Shown here: positions 34,153 through 42,916 of the stretch, piece after piece
How the letters are laid out: every line of letters begins with the position of its first letter
Numbering within the stretch: position 1 is the first letter of the stretch
Program-made: the position numbers and the translations under genes
NCBI GenBank assembly: GCA_035552155.1
Contig: DASZLX010000056.1
Span: 205,157-269,156 of the forward strand
Reading direction: 5' to 3'
Origin: DASXHY01 sp035552155
GTDB taxonomy: Bacteria; Verrucomicrobiota; Verrucomicrobiia; Limisphaerales; DASXHY01
DNA length: 64,000 nt
The notes under the pieces: model-generated
The model's database searches: none
Told to the model about the DNA's origin: nothing
Seen by the model: only the letters and a program-made list of their open reading frames with translations

Positions 34153-36059
34153 TGAACCCGAATTTTCTACCCTGGATAATTCTATTCCTGCCGCTCGCCG
34201 CCGCGGCAGTCATCACGCTTTTTACCCAGCGCAATCGTAAACTGAGCGCGACGCTCTCTGTAGCGGCGGTCGTGGCGGGATTCATCCTGACTGTCATTTT
34301 CGTCAAAGTCGCCGGCTGGCAGCCAGCCACGTCGGAAGTGACCGTGAACTGGCTTTCGGTGAGACCTTTGCAGGTTGATTTCGGTTTGCACTTCGATGCG
34401 CTGAGCCTCGCCATGATGCTTATCGTGACCGGCGTCGCCAGCCTCATTCACATCTATTCGATGGGCTACATGCACGCCGACGAAAGCTACTCGCGTTTCT
34501 TCGCGTGCCTGAGTTTGTTCACGTTTTCGATGCTCGGCATCGTGCTGGCGAATAATTTTCTGCAATTGTTCATCTTCTGGGAATTGGTTGGCGTGTCGTC
34601 CTACCTGTTGATCGGGTTTTGGTATGGGAGAGCTTCGGCGGCGGACGCGGCGAAGAAGGCGTTTATCACGAATCGACTCGGCGACTTTGGGTTCATTCTC
34701 GGAATCCTGATGATTTGGGGGATCTTCGGGAGCCTCAATTTCAATTCCATTCAACAACGCCTTCCCGAGGTTTTGAACACGCATGGCGGTCTGATCCCGC
34801 CCGGTTCGCTTTCGTTTGGAGCCATCATGACCATCGCGGGCCTCCTTATTTTCTGCGGCGCGGCTGGAAAATCCGCCCAATTCCCGCTGCACGTCTGGCT
34901 TCCGGATGCCATGGAAGGTCCGACGCCGGTGTCGGCACTTATCCACGCCGCCACGATGGTGGCGGCCGGTGTCTATATGCTTTGCCGGGTTTTCTTTCTG
35001 CTGAATGGGGACGCGCTCCACGTGATTGCTTACATCGGCGGATTTACGGCGTTGCTCGCGGCACTGATCGCGGTCCAGCAAAACGACATCAAACGCATCC
35101 TCGCTTATTCAACGCTTTCGCAACTGGGTTACATGGTGATGGCTGTGGGTTTGAATGGCCCGCCGGCGGCAATGTATCACCTCACCACCCATGCGTTTTT
35201 CAAAGCGCTGTTGTTCCTCGGCGCCGGCTCGGTCATCCTCGGGATGCATCACGAACAGGACATCTGGACCATGGGCGCGCTGCGCAAAAAAATGCCCGTG
35301 ACCTTCTGGACATTCATGGTCGGCACACTGGCGCTCGCGGGGTTGTGGCCGTTCAGCGGTTTCTTCAGCAAGGACGCCATCATCGGGCAGGCGTTCGGGC
35401 AGCATAACTATATTCTCTTTGGCGTGGGCGTTTTCGTGGCGCTGCTGACCTCGTTCTATATGTTCCGGCTGGTGTTCGTGGTTTTTTATGGCTCCTCAAA
35501 AACGGATGCTGCCGCGCACGCGCACGAAACCTCCGGCGTCATGACCTGGCCGTTGCGAATTTTAGCCGTGTGCAGTCTTTTCGCGGGCGGATTTGTGGGG
35601 GTGGAAAATATTTACCTGAAACAATTCCCCTCGCAGGCAACTGAACAAGCCGCGAGCTTCGCGCATCATCTCTTCGAACCGTTCATTGCGGCGCCGGCGG
35701 CGGCACTTTCGGGTTTGGGGGCGCTGGCGCTTGGTTTCATTGCCGCCTACGCGCTTTACGCGAAGGCGGACAAGGACCCGTTGCCGGAAAAACTCGGCGC
35801 GCTCTCCCGCGCGATGCGGAACCGGTTTTATTTCGACGAGCTTTACGAGGCGACGGTCATCCGGTTGCACAACCTACTCGCGGCGATTGCCGGCGGCATC
35901 GATTGGTGCATTGAAAATGTGTTCATCGGCTTTATTCGCGGCGGCACGGATTTCGCCGGGCGCGGATTGCGGCTGGTGCAAACCGGCAGCCTCCAGACCT
36001 ACGCTTTCCTATTCGCGCTGGGCGCGGCGTTGGTGCTGTATCTGGTTTTAGGAAAATGA
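34152..36059 (+). CDS. nuoL: NADH-quinone oxidoreductase subunit L
   Basis: The distal antiporter-like subunit with the long lateral helix, 635 residues. ATG 34152 shares one base with the nuoK stop (TGATG); GTG 34149 is the alternative. Conserved segments include LVGVSSYLLIGFWY, LPDAMEGPTPVSALIHAATM and AAGVYMLCR, with LAYSTLSQLGYMVMAVGL later. The predicted Lys/Glu proton-path residues lie in these helices. Confidence 0.98.
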   Translation: MNPNFLPWIILFLPLAAAAVITLFTQRNRKLSATLSVAAVVAGFILTVIFVKVAGWQPATSEVTVNWLSVRPLQVDFGLHFDALSLAMMLIVTGVASLIHIYSMGYMHADESYSRFFACLSLFTFSMLGIVLANNFLQLFIFWELVGVSSYLLIGFWYGRASAADAAKKAFITNRLGDFGFILGILMIWGIFGSLNFNSIQQRLPEVLNTHGGLIPPGSLSFGAIMTIAGLLIFCGAAGKSAQFPLHVWLPDAMEGPTPVSALIHAATMVAAGVYMLCRVFFLLNGDALHVIAYIGGFTALLAALIAVQQNDIKRILAYSTLSQLGYMVMAVGLNGPPAAMYHLTTHAFFKALLFLGAGSVILGMHHEQDIWTMGALRKKMPVTFWTFMVGTLALAGLWPFSGFFSKDAIIGQAFGQHNYILFGVGVFVALLTSFYMFRLVFVVFYGSSKTDAAAHAHETSGVMTWPLRILAVCSLFAGGFVGVENIYLKQFPSQATEQAASFAHHLFEPFIAAPAAALSGLGALALGFIAAYALYAKADKDPLPEKLGALSRAMRNRFYFDELYEATVIRLHNLLAAIAGGIDWCIENVFIGFIRGGTDFAGRGLRLVQTGSLQTYAFLFALGAALVLYLVLGK

Positions 36060-36062
36060 AGT

Positions 36063-36135
36063 TGAATCACCGCAGAGACGCAAAGGCGCAGGGAAACAAC
36101 GTTTTCTCTCCGCGCCTCTATGTCTCCGCGGTTCA
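36063..36135. repeat. Palindrome between nuoL and nuoM
   Basis: TTGAATCACCGCAGAGACGC (from 36063) continues AAAGGCGC and faces GCGCCTCTATGTCTCCGCGG followed by TTCAA (to 36135). The arms are imperfect inverse complements of about 25 bases. The CGCAAAGGCGC stretch is shared with the nuoF-nuoG palindrome. Confidence 0.82.
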
Positions 36136-36144
36136 AAAAAACTG

Positions 36145-37710
36145 ATGTCCATACTGACCTATATTCTTGGCATTCCGCTGCTCGCCGCAATTGTGCTGGC
36201 GTTCGTGCCGCGCAGCTTTGCGGTCGTGATGCGCTTCGTGACGATCGCCGCCACGCTGGTATCCGCCGTGCTGGCGGTTATCATGTTCGCGCAATTCCAC
36301 GCCGGCGCGCCGGGCTATCAGTTCGAGCAGCAAATCGAATGGGTCCAGGCGCTCGGCATCAGTTATCACGTGGGAGTGGATGGTATCAATGTCGGCCTGG
36401 TGCTGATGGGCGCGATCGTGGCGTTTGCCGCAGCCTGTTGCTCCTGGGAAATTCGCTCGCGCGAAAAGGAATTCTACATCCTGCTACTGATCATGACCGG
36501 CGGCATCCTGGGCGCGTTCGCGTCACTCGATTTGTTCTTTTTCTATTTCTTCCACGAATTCGCGCTGGTACCCACGTTCATCATGATCGGCTTGTGGGGC
36601 CGCGGTGAACGAAAAAATTACGCCACCTTTCAGATCACGCTTTATCTCAGTGTCGGCGCGCTGATCGCATTGATCGGGCTGATTGCGCTCTACACCCAAT
36701 CGGGCGCGAACACGTTCGATATTCCAAAACTCACCGAATACGTGCGAGCCAATCCGATGTCGGCCAGCGCGCAACATTTCATTTTCCCGCTGCTGTTGTT
36801 CGGCTTCGGAATCCTCGTTTCGCTCTGGCCTTTTCACACCTGGGCGCCTCTCGGTTACGGTTCGGCGCCCACGCCTACGGCCATGCTGCACGCCGGCGTG
36901 CTGAAAAAATTCGGCCTCTACGGCCTCATCCGCGTCGCTCTGCCGCTCATGCCCCAGGCGGCGCAACATTGGATGCTGGCCATCGCCTGGCTGGCGTTGG
37001 GCAACCTCGTCTATGGCGGCTGGGTCGCCATGCGGCAAAAGAATTTCAACCGGCTCATCGGCTATTCCAGCGTGGCGCACATGGGATTTGTATTTCTCGG
37101 CATCGCCACGCTCACCATAGTGGGCGTGACCGGCGCGGTGCTGGTGATGATTGCGCACGGTTTTCTCGCGGCATTGACCTTCGCGTTGAGCGGGTACCTG
37201 TATCAACAGACCGGCACGCTGGAGATCAAGGAACTGGGCGGCCTGTTGCGCAAACTGCCGTTTATCGGAACTGTGCTCATCATTGCCGCCTTCGCCGCTT
37301 GCGGGCTGCCTGGGTTTGCCAATTTCGTCGGCGAAGTCACGGTGCTGTTCGGCGCCTGGAGCGTGCCGGCGTTCCGATTGGTCACTGTGCTGGCCTGCTG
37401 GGGCGCGCTGATTATCGGCGCGGTTTACATGTTGCGCGCGGTGCGAAATATCATGCATGGGGAACTTCCGGTTAAATGGGCCGGCATCGCCGACGCCCCG
37501 CACGTATGGCGTAAATTGCCTTTCGCGCTGCTGCTCGCCTGTTTGCTGGTCTTCGGATGTTTCCCGCGATTGTTGACGGAAAAATTGCGCGACCCCGTTT
37601 CAGCGATTGTGCAGATGGCGAACCCGGTATTGGCGCCGGCGCAACCGGCCGCAACCGTTCAAGTTGAACAGCCCACTCCGAGCCTTCTCACGTCGGCTGC
37701 CACGAAATAA
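36145..37710 (+). CDS. nuoM: NADH-quinone oxidoreductase subunit M
   Basis: A proton-pumping antiporter-like subunit, 521 residues with about 14 helices. Conserved segments are YHVGVDGINVGLVLMGAIV, FFYFFHEFALVPTFIMIG, WPFHTWAPLGYGSAPTPTAM followed by LHAGVLKKFGLYGL, and LIGYSSVAHMGFVFLGI. It ends 2 bases before nuoN. Confidence 0.98.
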   Translation: MSILTYILGIPLLAAIVLAFVPRSFAVVMRFVTIAATLVSAVLAVIMFAQFHAGAPGYQFEQQIEWVQALGISYHVGVDGINVGLVLMGAIVAFAAACCSWEIRSREKEFYILLLIMTGGILGAFASLDLFFFYFFHEFALVPTFIMIGLWGRGERKNYATFQITLYLSVGALIALIGLIALYTQSGANTFDIPKLTEYVRANPMSASAQHFIFPLLLFGFGILVSLWPFHTWAPLGYGSAPTPTAMLHAGVLKKFGLYGLIRVALPLMPQAAQHWMLAIAWLALGNLVYGGWVAMRQKNFNRLIGYSSVAHMGFVFLGIATLTIVGVTGAVLVMIAHGFLAALTFALSGYLYQQTGTLEIKELGGLLRKLPFIGTVLIIAAFAACGLPGFANFVGEVTVLFGAWSVPAFRLVTVLACWGALIIGAVYMLRAVRNIMHGELPVKWAGIADAPHVWRKLPFALLLACLLVFGCFPRLLTEKLRDPVSAIVQMANPVLAPAQPAATVQVEQPTPSLLTSAATK

Positions 37711-37712
37711 CG

Positions 37713-39173
37713 ATGAACTTGTCCTTAATCAGTCTGGAAGTTTGCGTCATCACGCTCGGCCTGGTGGTATTGATGGCGGACTTATGGCTGCCGCCGGAGC
37801 GCAAAAAACTCCTCGGCTACGCCGCGGCGGCGGGGCTCGCTTTTTTGCTGATCATCAATTTCACCGGCTTCGGCAGTTGCACTGTCCTGGGCGGGGCTTT
37901 TCACGGGATGTTCGTGCAGGACGCCCTTTCGATCTTTTTCAAACGCTTCTTCCTGCTGGCCGCCATCTTCGTGCTGCTGATGATTGCGGAATTCTCGGAT
38001 CAAGTTGCCTCCGGCATTTCCGAATATTATTCGCTCACGCTTTTTGCGCTGGTCGGAATGCTGTTCGCCGCGTCGGCCAATAATTTCGCGCTCCTGTTCG
38101 TTTCGCTCGAACTCATCACTGTTTCGTCCTATGTGCTCACCAGTTTTCAACGCAGACGCATCGTTTCACTGGAAGCGGGCGTGAAGTATCTCATCATTGG
38201 CGCGCTCTCGACGTCCTTTACCATATTCGGCATCGCGCTCGTTTGGGGAACTTCGGGCAAGTTTAATTTCACCGAACTTGCCGCGGTCGCCGCGCAAATG
38301 GGCGGCAATAAATTGTTCCTGTTCGGCCTCCTGTTCGTGATCGTGGGATTGGGCTTCAAAATCGCCGCGTTCCCCTTCCAAATCTGGGCGCCGGATGTTT
38401 ATCAGGGCGCGCCCACACCCACCACTGCGCTTCTGGCCGTCGGTTCCAAAGCAGCCGGGTTTGTTCTGCTTTTGCGGGTTTTGTTCATGGCCGTCCCGGC
38501 GATTACCGCCCAATGGGCCAATATCCTCATCATCATTTCCGGCATTACGATTCTTTACGGAAACCTTTGCGCGATCCCGCAGCAAAACATAAAGCGCCTG
38601 CTCGGATATTCGAGCATCGCGCACGCGGGCTATATGCTGCTGGGCGTGGCGGCCCTGGCGGGCGCCAAAACATCCGATGGTGCCACCGCGATACTCTTTT
38701 ACGTGGGCGGCTATCTCTTCACGGTGCTGGCCGCGTTCATGGTAATCACGCTCGCGCTGCGCCATCTCGATACCGAAAACATTTCCGGCCTTGCCGGCCT
38801 GGGCCAGCGCTCGCCGTTGCTCGGCGCAGCCATGACGTTCTCAATGGTTTCGCTCGCCGGACTGCCGCCGTTGGTCGGATTTTTTGGGAAATTCCTGCTG
38901 CTCAAATCGGTCATCGATCTGGGCCCGGTGAATCACGGCTACTATTGCCTGGCGTTCACCGCTTTGGTGGGCGTGGTGATTTCGATCTATTATTACTTCG
39001 GTGTGATCCGCGCCATTTATTGGGGCCAACCCGATGAGGCGTTGCCAGTTCGCATTTCGTGCGTAATGCGGTTCGCTCTGTTCCTGTGCATGGCTGGCAT
39101 GCTCTGGTTTGGACTGGTTCCCAGTTGCCTGCTTCATCTGGCCAAAGACGGCGCGGCGGCTTTGGGATTTTAG
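37713..39173 (+). CDS. nuoN: NADH-quinone oxidoreductase subunit N
   Basis: The third antiporter-like subunit, 486 residues with 14 helices. Conserved segments are SLELITVSSYVLTSFQRR, FQIWAPDVYQGAPTPTTALL and LLGYSSIAHAGYMLLGVAAL. It is the last gene of the nuo run; a family A repeat follows 17 bases after its stop. Confidence 0.98.
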   Translation: MNLSLISLEVCVITLGLVVLMADLWLPPERKKLLGYAAAAGLAFLLIINFTGFGSCTVLGGAFHGMFVQDALSIFFKRFFLLAAIFVLLMIAEFSDQVASGISEYYSLTLFALVGMLFAASANNFALLFVSLELITVSSYVLTSFQRRRIVSLEAGVKYLIIGALSTSFTIFGIALVWGTSGKFNFTELAAVAAQMGGNKLFLFGLLFVIVGLGFKIAAFPFQIWAPDVYQGAPTPTTALLAVGSKAAGFVLLLRVLFMAVPAITAQWANILIIISGITILYGNLCAIPQQNIKRLLGYSSIAHAGYMLLGVAALAGAKTSDGATAILFYVGGYLFTVLAAFMVITLALRHLDTENISGLAGLGQRSPLLGAAMTFSMVSLAGLPPLVGFFGKFLLLKSVIDLGPVNHGYYCLAFTALVGVVISIYYYFGVIRAIYWGQPDEALPVRISCVMRFALFLCMAGMLWFGLVPSCLLHLAKDGAAALGF

Positions 39174-39190
39174 TCAACCGTTCGGGCGCG

Positions 39191-39217
39191 CTGCCGGCGA
39201 GACGCCGGCGCTCCCGG
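39191..39217 (+). repeat. Dispersed repeat, family A, after nuoN
   Basis: Third copy of the family A element (GACGCCGGCGCTCCC core), in the same orientation as 2685-2712 and 23481-23510, between convergent genes. Confidence 0.82.
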
Positions 39218-39259
39218 TTGCAATGTTCCGAGCGTCTGCTTTGGCTCCGATGGGTCTGC

Positions 39260-39616
39260 TTATTGATTTATGACCTTCACCTGGCCGTTGACGGGATCGT
39301 AATCAAGCTTCATTCCGTAAGGTACATCGGGCAGTTTTTTGAGATAGTTCTCCTTCACCAACTCATCGAGATCCTTGGGAAAACGCCCTTTGTCGACCTG
39401 GAACATTCCGATCGCCTGATTCAACGACGCCACATCGACAGTCTTGCCCGCGTTTTGCTTCGCGCGACCGAGCGCTCCCACATAATCAGCGGGCGCCTGC
39501 AACACACTCCCGCTGCTGTTCGTATCGTTGGAACCGACCGTTTTTGATTGGTCGGATGGTTTGCATCCGGTCGCGAGAATCAAAGCAGCGATGAAGAGGG
39601 ACGCAGTGGTTTTCAT
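39260..39616 (-). CDS. Lipoprotein with a pseudopilin-like head domain
   Basis: A 118-residue protein from ATG 39616 with a lipoprotein signal (ASLFIAALILATGC). After a Ser/Asn-rich linker comes VASLNQAIGMFQVDKGRFPK, DLDELVKENYLKKLP and YDPVNGQVKV. This resembles the soluble C-terminal half of GspG-type pseudopilins without the prepilin helix. It lies convergent to nuoN. Function is unknown. Confidence 0.75.
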   Translation of the reverse strand: MKTTASLFIAALILATGCKPSDQSKTVGSNDTNSSGSVLQAPADYVGALGRAKQNAGKTVDVASLNQAIGMFQVDKGRFPKDLDELVKENYLKKLPDVPYGMKLDYDPVNGQVKVINQ

Positions 39617-39744
39617 GGCCGCAATGTATCTCGTGGAGATAAAATTCCAAGTCACAATCGCGTCTGCAGGAAGCCGCGAACCTCGTTCAAAAAAAAGGCC
39701 GGACAATCTCATGTCCGGCGTGTCTTCCAATATTTGGAAATGCT

Positions 39745-39888
39745 TTACGGGGCGTTGGTGCCCGACGCATTAGTCGAGGCCGGCGCCGTGCTCGACGCCG
39801 GAGGGGTCGACGAATCATCATGGTTGCAGCCGGTCAACATCGCGCTCAAAGCAATGCCCAATAGTACCGCCAAGGATAGTTTCTTCAT
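39745..39888 (-). CDS. Small lipoprotein, 47 aa
   Basis: ATG 39888 gives MKKLSLAVLLGIALSAMLTGC, a classic lipoprotein signal, then a Ser/Thr/Pro/Ala/Asn-rich mature part of 27 residues with no domain. It lies between recG and the pseudopilin-head lipoprotein on the same strand. Short low-complexity lipoproteins like this are plausible surface or spacer lipoproteins, but nothing fixes a role. Confidence 0.65.
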   Translation of the reverse strand: MKKLSLAVLLGIALSAMLTGCNHDDSSTPPASSTAPASTNASGTNAP

Positions 39889-39932
39889 AGGCCGATAACT
39901 TGACCTTATCCCGGAAAAGCACAAGTAAATAT

Positions 39933-41990
39933 TCACCCCATGGTAGCCGCGATTTGACGGGCCTGTCGGATCAAATCCAGGTCCTCCACCAGATTCCCAA
40001 AACGGAAATTCGGCATGCCGCTTTGATCTTTTCCCAGCAATTCCCCCGGGCCTCGCAATTTCAAATCCGCCTCCGCAATCTTGAATCCGTCCGCCGTCTC
40101 TTCCAAAACTTTCAGCCGCGCGCGGCTGGCCGGGTCGGGAGCGTCCGAAATCAAAATGCAAAATGACTCATGCGCGCCGCGGCCAATCCGGCCGCGCAAC
40201 TGATGCAATTGTGCCAGGCCGAACATCTCGGCGTTTTCCACCAGCATCACCGTCGCGTTCGGCACATCCACGCCGACCTCAATCAATGAAGTCGCCAGCA
40301 GCACCTGCGTTTTTCCGGACCGGAATCCGGCCATCACTTGTTCCTTTTCCGATCCGTTCAATCGCCCGTGCAACAAACCCACGCGAAACGGAGCGAGCAG
40401 TTTGGCCAGGTTGGCAAATTCCTTCGTGACCGCCTTGATGCCAGTCTCGCCGGTGTCTTCCACGCGCGGGTAAACGACGTAAGCCTGCCGGCCGGCGGCC
40501 AGTTTCTCCCGGAGGAACGTCCACACCTTCGGCAGCTTTTCCGCCGCGCGCACCAGCGTTTTCACGCGCCCGCGGCCGGGCGGCAATTCATCAATCGATG
40601 AAACATCCAGCTCGCCGTACAGCGTCAGCCCCAGCGTGCGCGGAATCGGCGTGGCCGTCATCACGAGCAGGTGAGGGTAACGGCCCTTGCGCACGAGTTG
40701 CTCGCGTTGCGTCACACCGAATTTGTGTTGTTCATCAATGACAACCAGCCCGAGGCGCGGAATCTCGAATCCGCCCGTCAGCAGCGCGTGCGTGCCGATG
40801 AAGAGAGTCGAGGCCGGGTGGTGCTGGTCTTCGACTCTCGACCCTCGACTCTCGACCGTCTTGCGGGTGCCGGTCTGCAATTCCACCTTCACTCCGAGCG
40901 GATGGAGCCATTTTTCAAAATTGCGAAAATGTTGTTCTGCCAGAATTTCCGTGGGCGCCATCAGCGCCACGTTGAACCCGCTTTCAATCGCCATGAGTGC
41001 CGTGCAAGCGGCCACCGCCGTCTTGCCCGAACCGACATCGCCTTGCAGGAGCCGCCGCATGGGATGCGCGCCGCGCATGTCGGCGCGAATTTCGCGCAAC
41101 ACCCGCGTCTGGGCTTCGGTCAACTTGAAACCCAACGCCGCCAGGAATGGTTTTATGAGCTGGTTGTCCCCGCCGCACGGAAGCGCCCTGGCGTTGGTCT
41201 CGAATTTTTTCCGCCGCTCGCGAATTTGCAATTGCAGCGTCACGAACTCATCCAGAGCCAGTCGCCGCCGCGCGATTTCGACGTCCGAAAATTCCGCGGG
41301 AAATTGAATCATCCGCACCGCATTCGCGCGCGAAGGGAGCGGGTAGGGCGCGTCACTCCGTGCGCGCCGTTCCGTTGTAGTTTCGCCCGGCGCGCCCGGA
41401 CTGACGCGCTCTGCCGGATGTGGTTCCGCGATTTCGTCTTCGAATTTTTCGAGCGCCCGCCATACCAGCGTGCGCATTACGCGGGCCGTCAAACCTTCGG
41501 TCAGCGGGTGAATCGGCGCGATGCGGTTCACATGGATGAATTCGTCGTCATCCGGTTCCACCAATTCGCTTTCGGGATGATCCATCGTGCGCGGGCGCAG
41601 CGAATCGACTTTGCCGAACACGACAAACTCGCGCCCCACCGCAAAATAATCCTCCATCCATGGCTGCCCCTGCCACCAGCGGCAATGCAACAGTGCCGTG
41701 CCGTCATCGAAGACGCACTCGAACATCGCGCGCGTCCCCTTTTTCCAACGCTTCGTTCCGGCGACGACGATTTTTCCCCGGACGGTGGCCGTTTCCTTGA
41801 CCTTCAAATCGCGAATCGCCAGAAATTTACGGCGGTCTTCGTAGCGGCGCGGTTTGTGGAGCAGAAGGTCTTCGATGGTGAAGATATTCAGCCGCGCGAG
41901 GAGCTTCGCTCGTTCCATGCCCACGCCCCACAAGGCAGTCACCGGCTGGGTGAGCGGCGATGTTTTTTCATTCGCGGGCGTGACCGTCAT
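39933..41990 (-). CDS. recG: ATP-dependent DNA helicase RecG
   Basis: Remodels stalled replication forks and Holliday junctions. It is 685 residues: wedge/OB domain (about 15-170), Walker A GDVGSGKTA near 317, DEQH box near 418-421, TATPIPRT, and C-terminal LLATSLIEVGVDVPNA and QLRGRIGRG. Two stretches look inserted. Residues about 193-216 (AERVSPGAPGETTTERRARS and flank) are encoded by a palindromic repeat, and about 378-387 (VESRGSRVED) by GTCGAG-type repeats. Both keep the frame, so the protein is probably functional. Confidence 0.96.
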   Translation of the reverse strand: MTVTPANEKTSPLTQPVTALWGVGMERAKLLARLNIFTIEDLLLHKPRRYEDRRKFLAIRDLKVKETATVRGKIVVAGTKRWKKGTRAMFECVFDDGTALLHCRWWQGQPWMEDYFAVGREFVVFGKVDSLRPRTMDHPESELVEPDDDEFIHVNRIAPIHPLTEGLTARVMRTLVWRALEKFEDEIAEPHPAERVSPGAPGETTTERRARSDAPYPLPSRANAVRMIQFPAEFSDVEIARRRLALDEFVTLQLQIRERRKKFETNARALPCGGDNQLIKPFLAALGFKLTEAQTRVLREIRADMRGAHPMRRLLQGDVGSGKTAVAACTALMAIESGFNVALMAPTEILAEQHFRNFEKWLHPLGVKVELQTGTRKTVESRGSRVEDQHHPASTLFIGTHALLTGGFEIPRLGLVVIDEQHKFGVTQREQLVRKGRYPHLLVMTATPIPRTLGLTLYGELDVSSIDELPPGRGRVKTLVRAAEKLPKVWTFLREKLAAGRQAYVVYPRVEDTGETGIKAVTKEFANLAKLLAPFRVGLLHGRLNGSEKEQVMAGFRSGKTQVLLATSLIEVGVDVPNATVMLVENAEMFGLAQLHQLRGRIGRGAHESFCILISDAPDPASRARLKVLEETADGFKIAEADLKLRGPGELLGKDQSGMPNFRFGNLVEDLDLIRQARQIAATMG
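40831..40857. repeat. TCGACTC/TCGACCC heptamer repeat inside recG
   Basis: Four heptamer-like units (TCGACTC, TCGACCC, TCGACTC, TCGACC) lie in frame in recG and encode VESRGSRVED between helicase motifs Ia and Ib, where other RecG proteins have an unrelated short loop. Confidence 0.72.
41345..41413. repeat. Dispersed repeat, family B, inside recG
   Basis: The left part AGGGCGCGTCACTCCGTGCG (41345 on) and the right part GGCGCGCCCGGACTGACGCG (to 41413) are imperfect inverse complements. The left part recurs at 53684-53705 and 62723-62746. The element is read in frame within recG. Confidence 0.82.
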
Positions 41991-42056
41991 TGGTTTGCAC
42001 GATACAAACCGAACGGCGCGGCTTCAACGGTAAAGCTCTTTAGGCGATCGCGGGGA

Positions 42057-42878
42057 TCAAATCTCGATGAGCGTAATTTCCGGGCGGCAGTTGAACCTCA
42101 GAGGGCAACCGAACCAACCAATCCCGGCATTGACGTAGAGCGGGCCGGCCTTGGTTTGGTAAAGCCCGAGGTCATATTCGTCCACTGCGAAAGGAACCAT
42201 CACCGGGCCGTAAAACGGAATCCGCACCTGGCCGCCGTGCGAATGGCCGGCGAGCATCAGGTCAAATTTCTGGCTGAACTCCTTTGCCCAGGCCGGGTAA
42301 TGTATCAATAGAATATTTTTCACGCCCGGCTTCGGCGATGGCAGCGGGTGTTTGGGCCCGAGATGCGCCACACCGATCAAATTTATTTTCCCGCCGGAAA
42401 CGATGCGTTCCTCGTCAACCATCCAGGCGCCGCCGGTTGCCGCGAAACATTTGGTGATGTCGTCGAAAGGCGCATTGCTCCAATAATCGTGGTTGCCGGG
42501 AATGCCGTACATCGGGACTTTGATGCCTGATAAAATTTCCAGCGCTTCGGGCAGAAACCTTGCTTCCTCAATTATATCGCCGGTGAAACAGACGAAGTCC
42601 GGCGAAAGCGAATTGATGGTGTCGACGACCGACAGGGTGTGAGCGCGGTCGCCCTTATAGTGCAAGTCGCTGAATTGGACGAAGCGATGAGAAGGTTGGG
42701 CCGAAAGGCGCAGTCGCCGGGTCTTGACCCACTGCGGTTCGATCCAGCGGGCGTCCCCGGCGACGGCCGCCGGACCTGCCAGCAGCGCCAGGAAAATAAA
42801 ACGCCGGCGCGCAAACTTCTTTGATTTCACCGTTGTCACTCCTGGCGGCAGCTTAGACCTTGCGAGCGGGCAGCGCAA
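42057..42878 (-). CDS. Metallophosphoesterase (YaeI/LpxG-like)
   Basis: A 273-residue calcineurin-like phosphoesterase with the full metal-site set: DLH (71-73), TGD (99-101), GNHD (128-131), a conserved His in LLIHYP and GHSHGG (211-216). An N-terminal RRRFIFLALLAGPAAVAG segment suggests membrane anchoring or Tat-type export. This arrangement is common in YaeI-like phosphodiesterases and in LpxG, but a lipid A precursor substrate is only a possibility. GTG 42830 is an alternative start that gives a shorter leader. Confidence 0.87.
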   Translation of the reverse strand: MRCPLARSKLPPGVTTVKSKKFARRRFIFLALLAGPAAVAGDARWIEPQWVKTRRLRLSAQPSHRFVQFSDLHYKGDRAHTLSVVDTINSLSPDFVCFTGDIIEEARFLPEALEILSGIKVPMYGIPGNHDYWSNAPFDDITKCFAATGGAWMVDEERIVSGGKINLIGVAHLGPKHPLPSPKPGVKNILLIHYPAWAKEFSQKFDLMLAGHSHGGQVRIPFYGPVMVPFAVDEYDLGLYQTKAGPLYVNAGIGWFGCPLRFNCRPEITLIEI

Positions 42879-42916
42879 GATTGCACGCCCCGTGCCGGCG
42901 CGCTAGGATAGGGACA

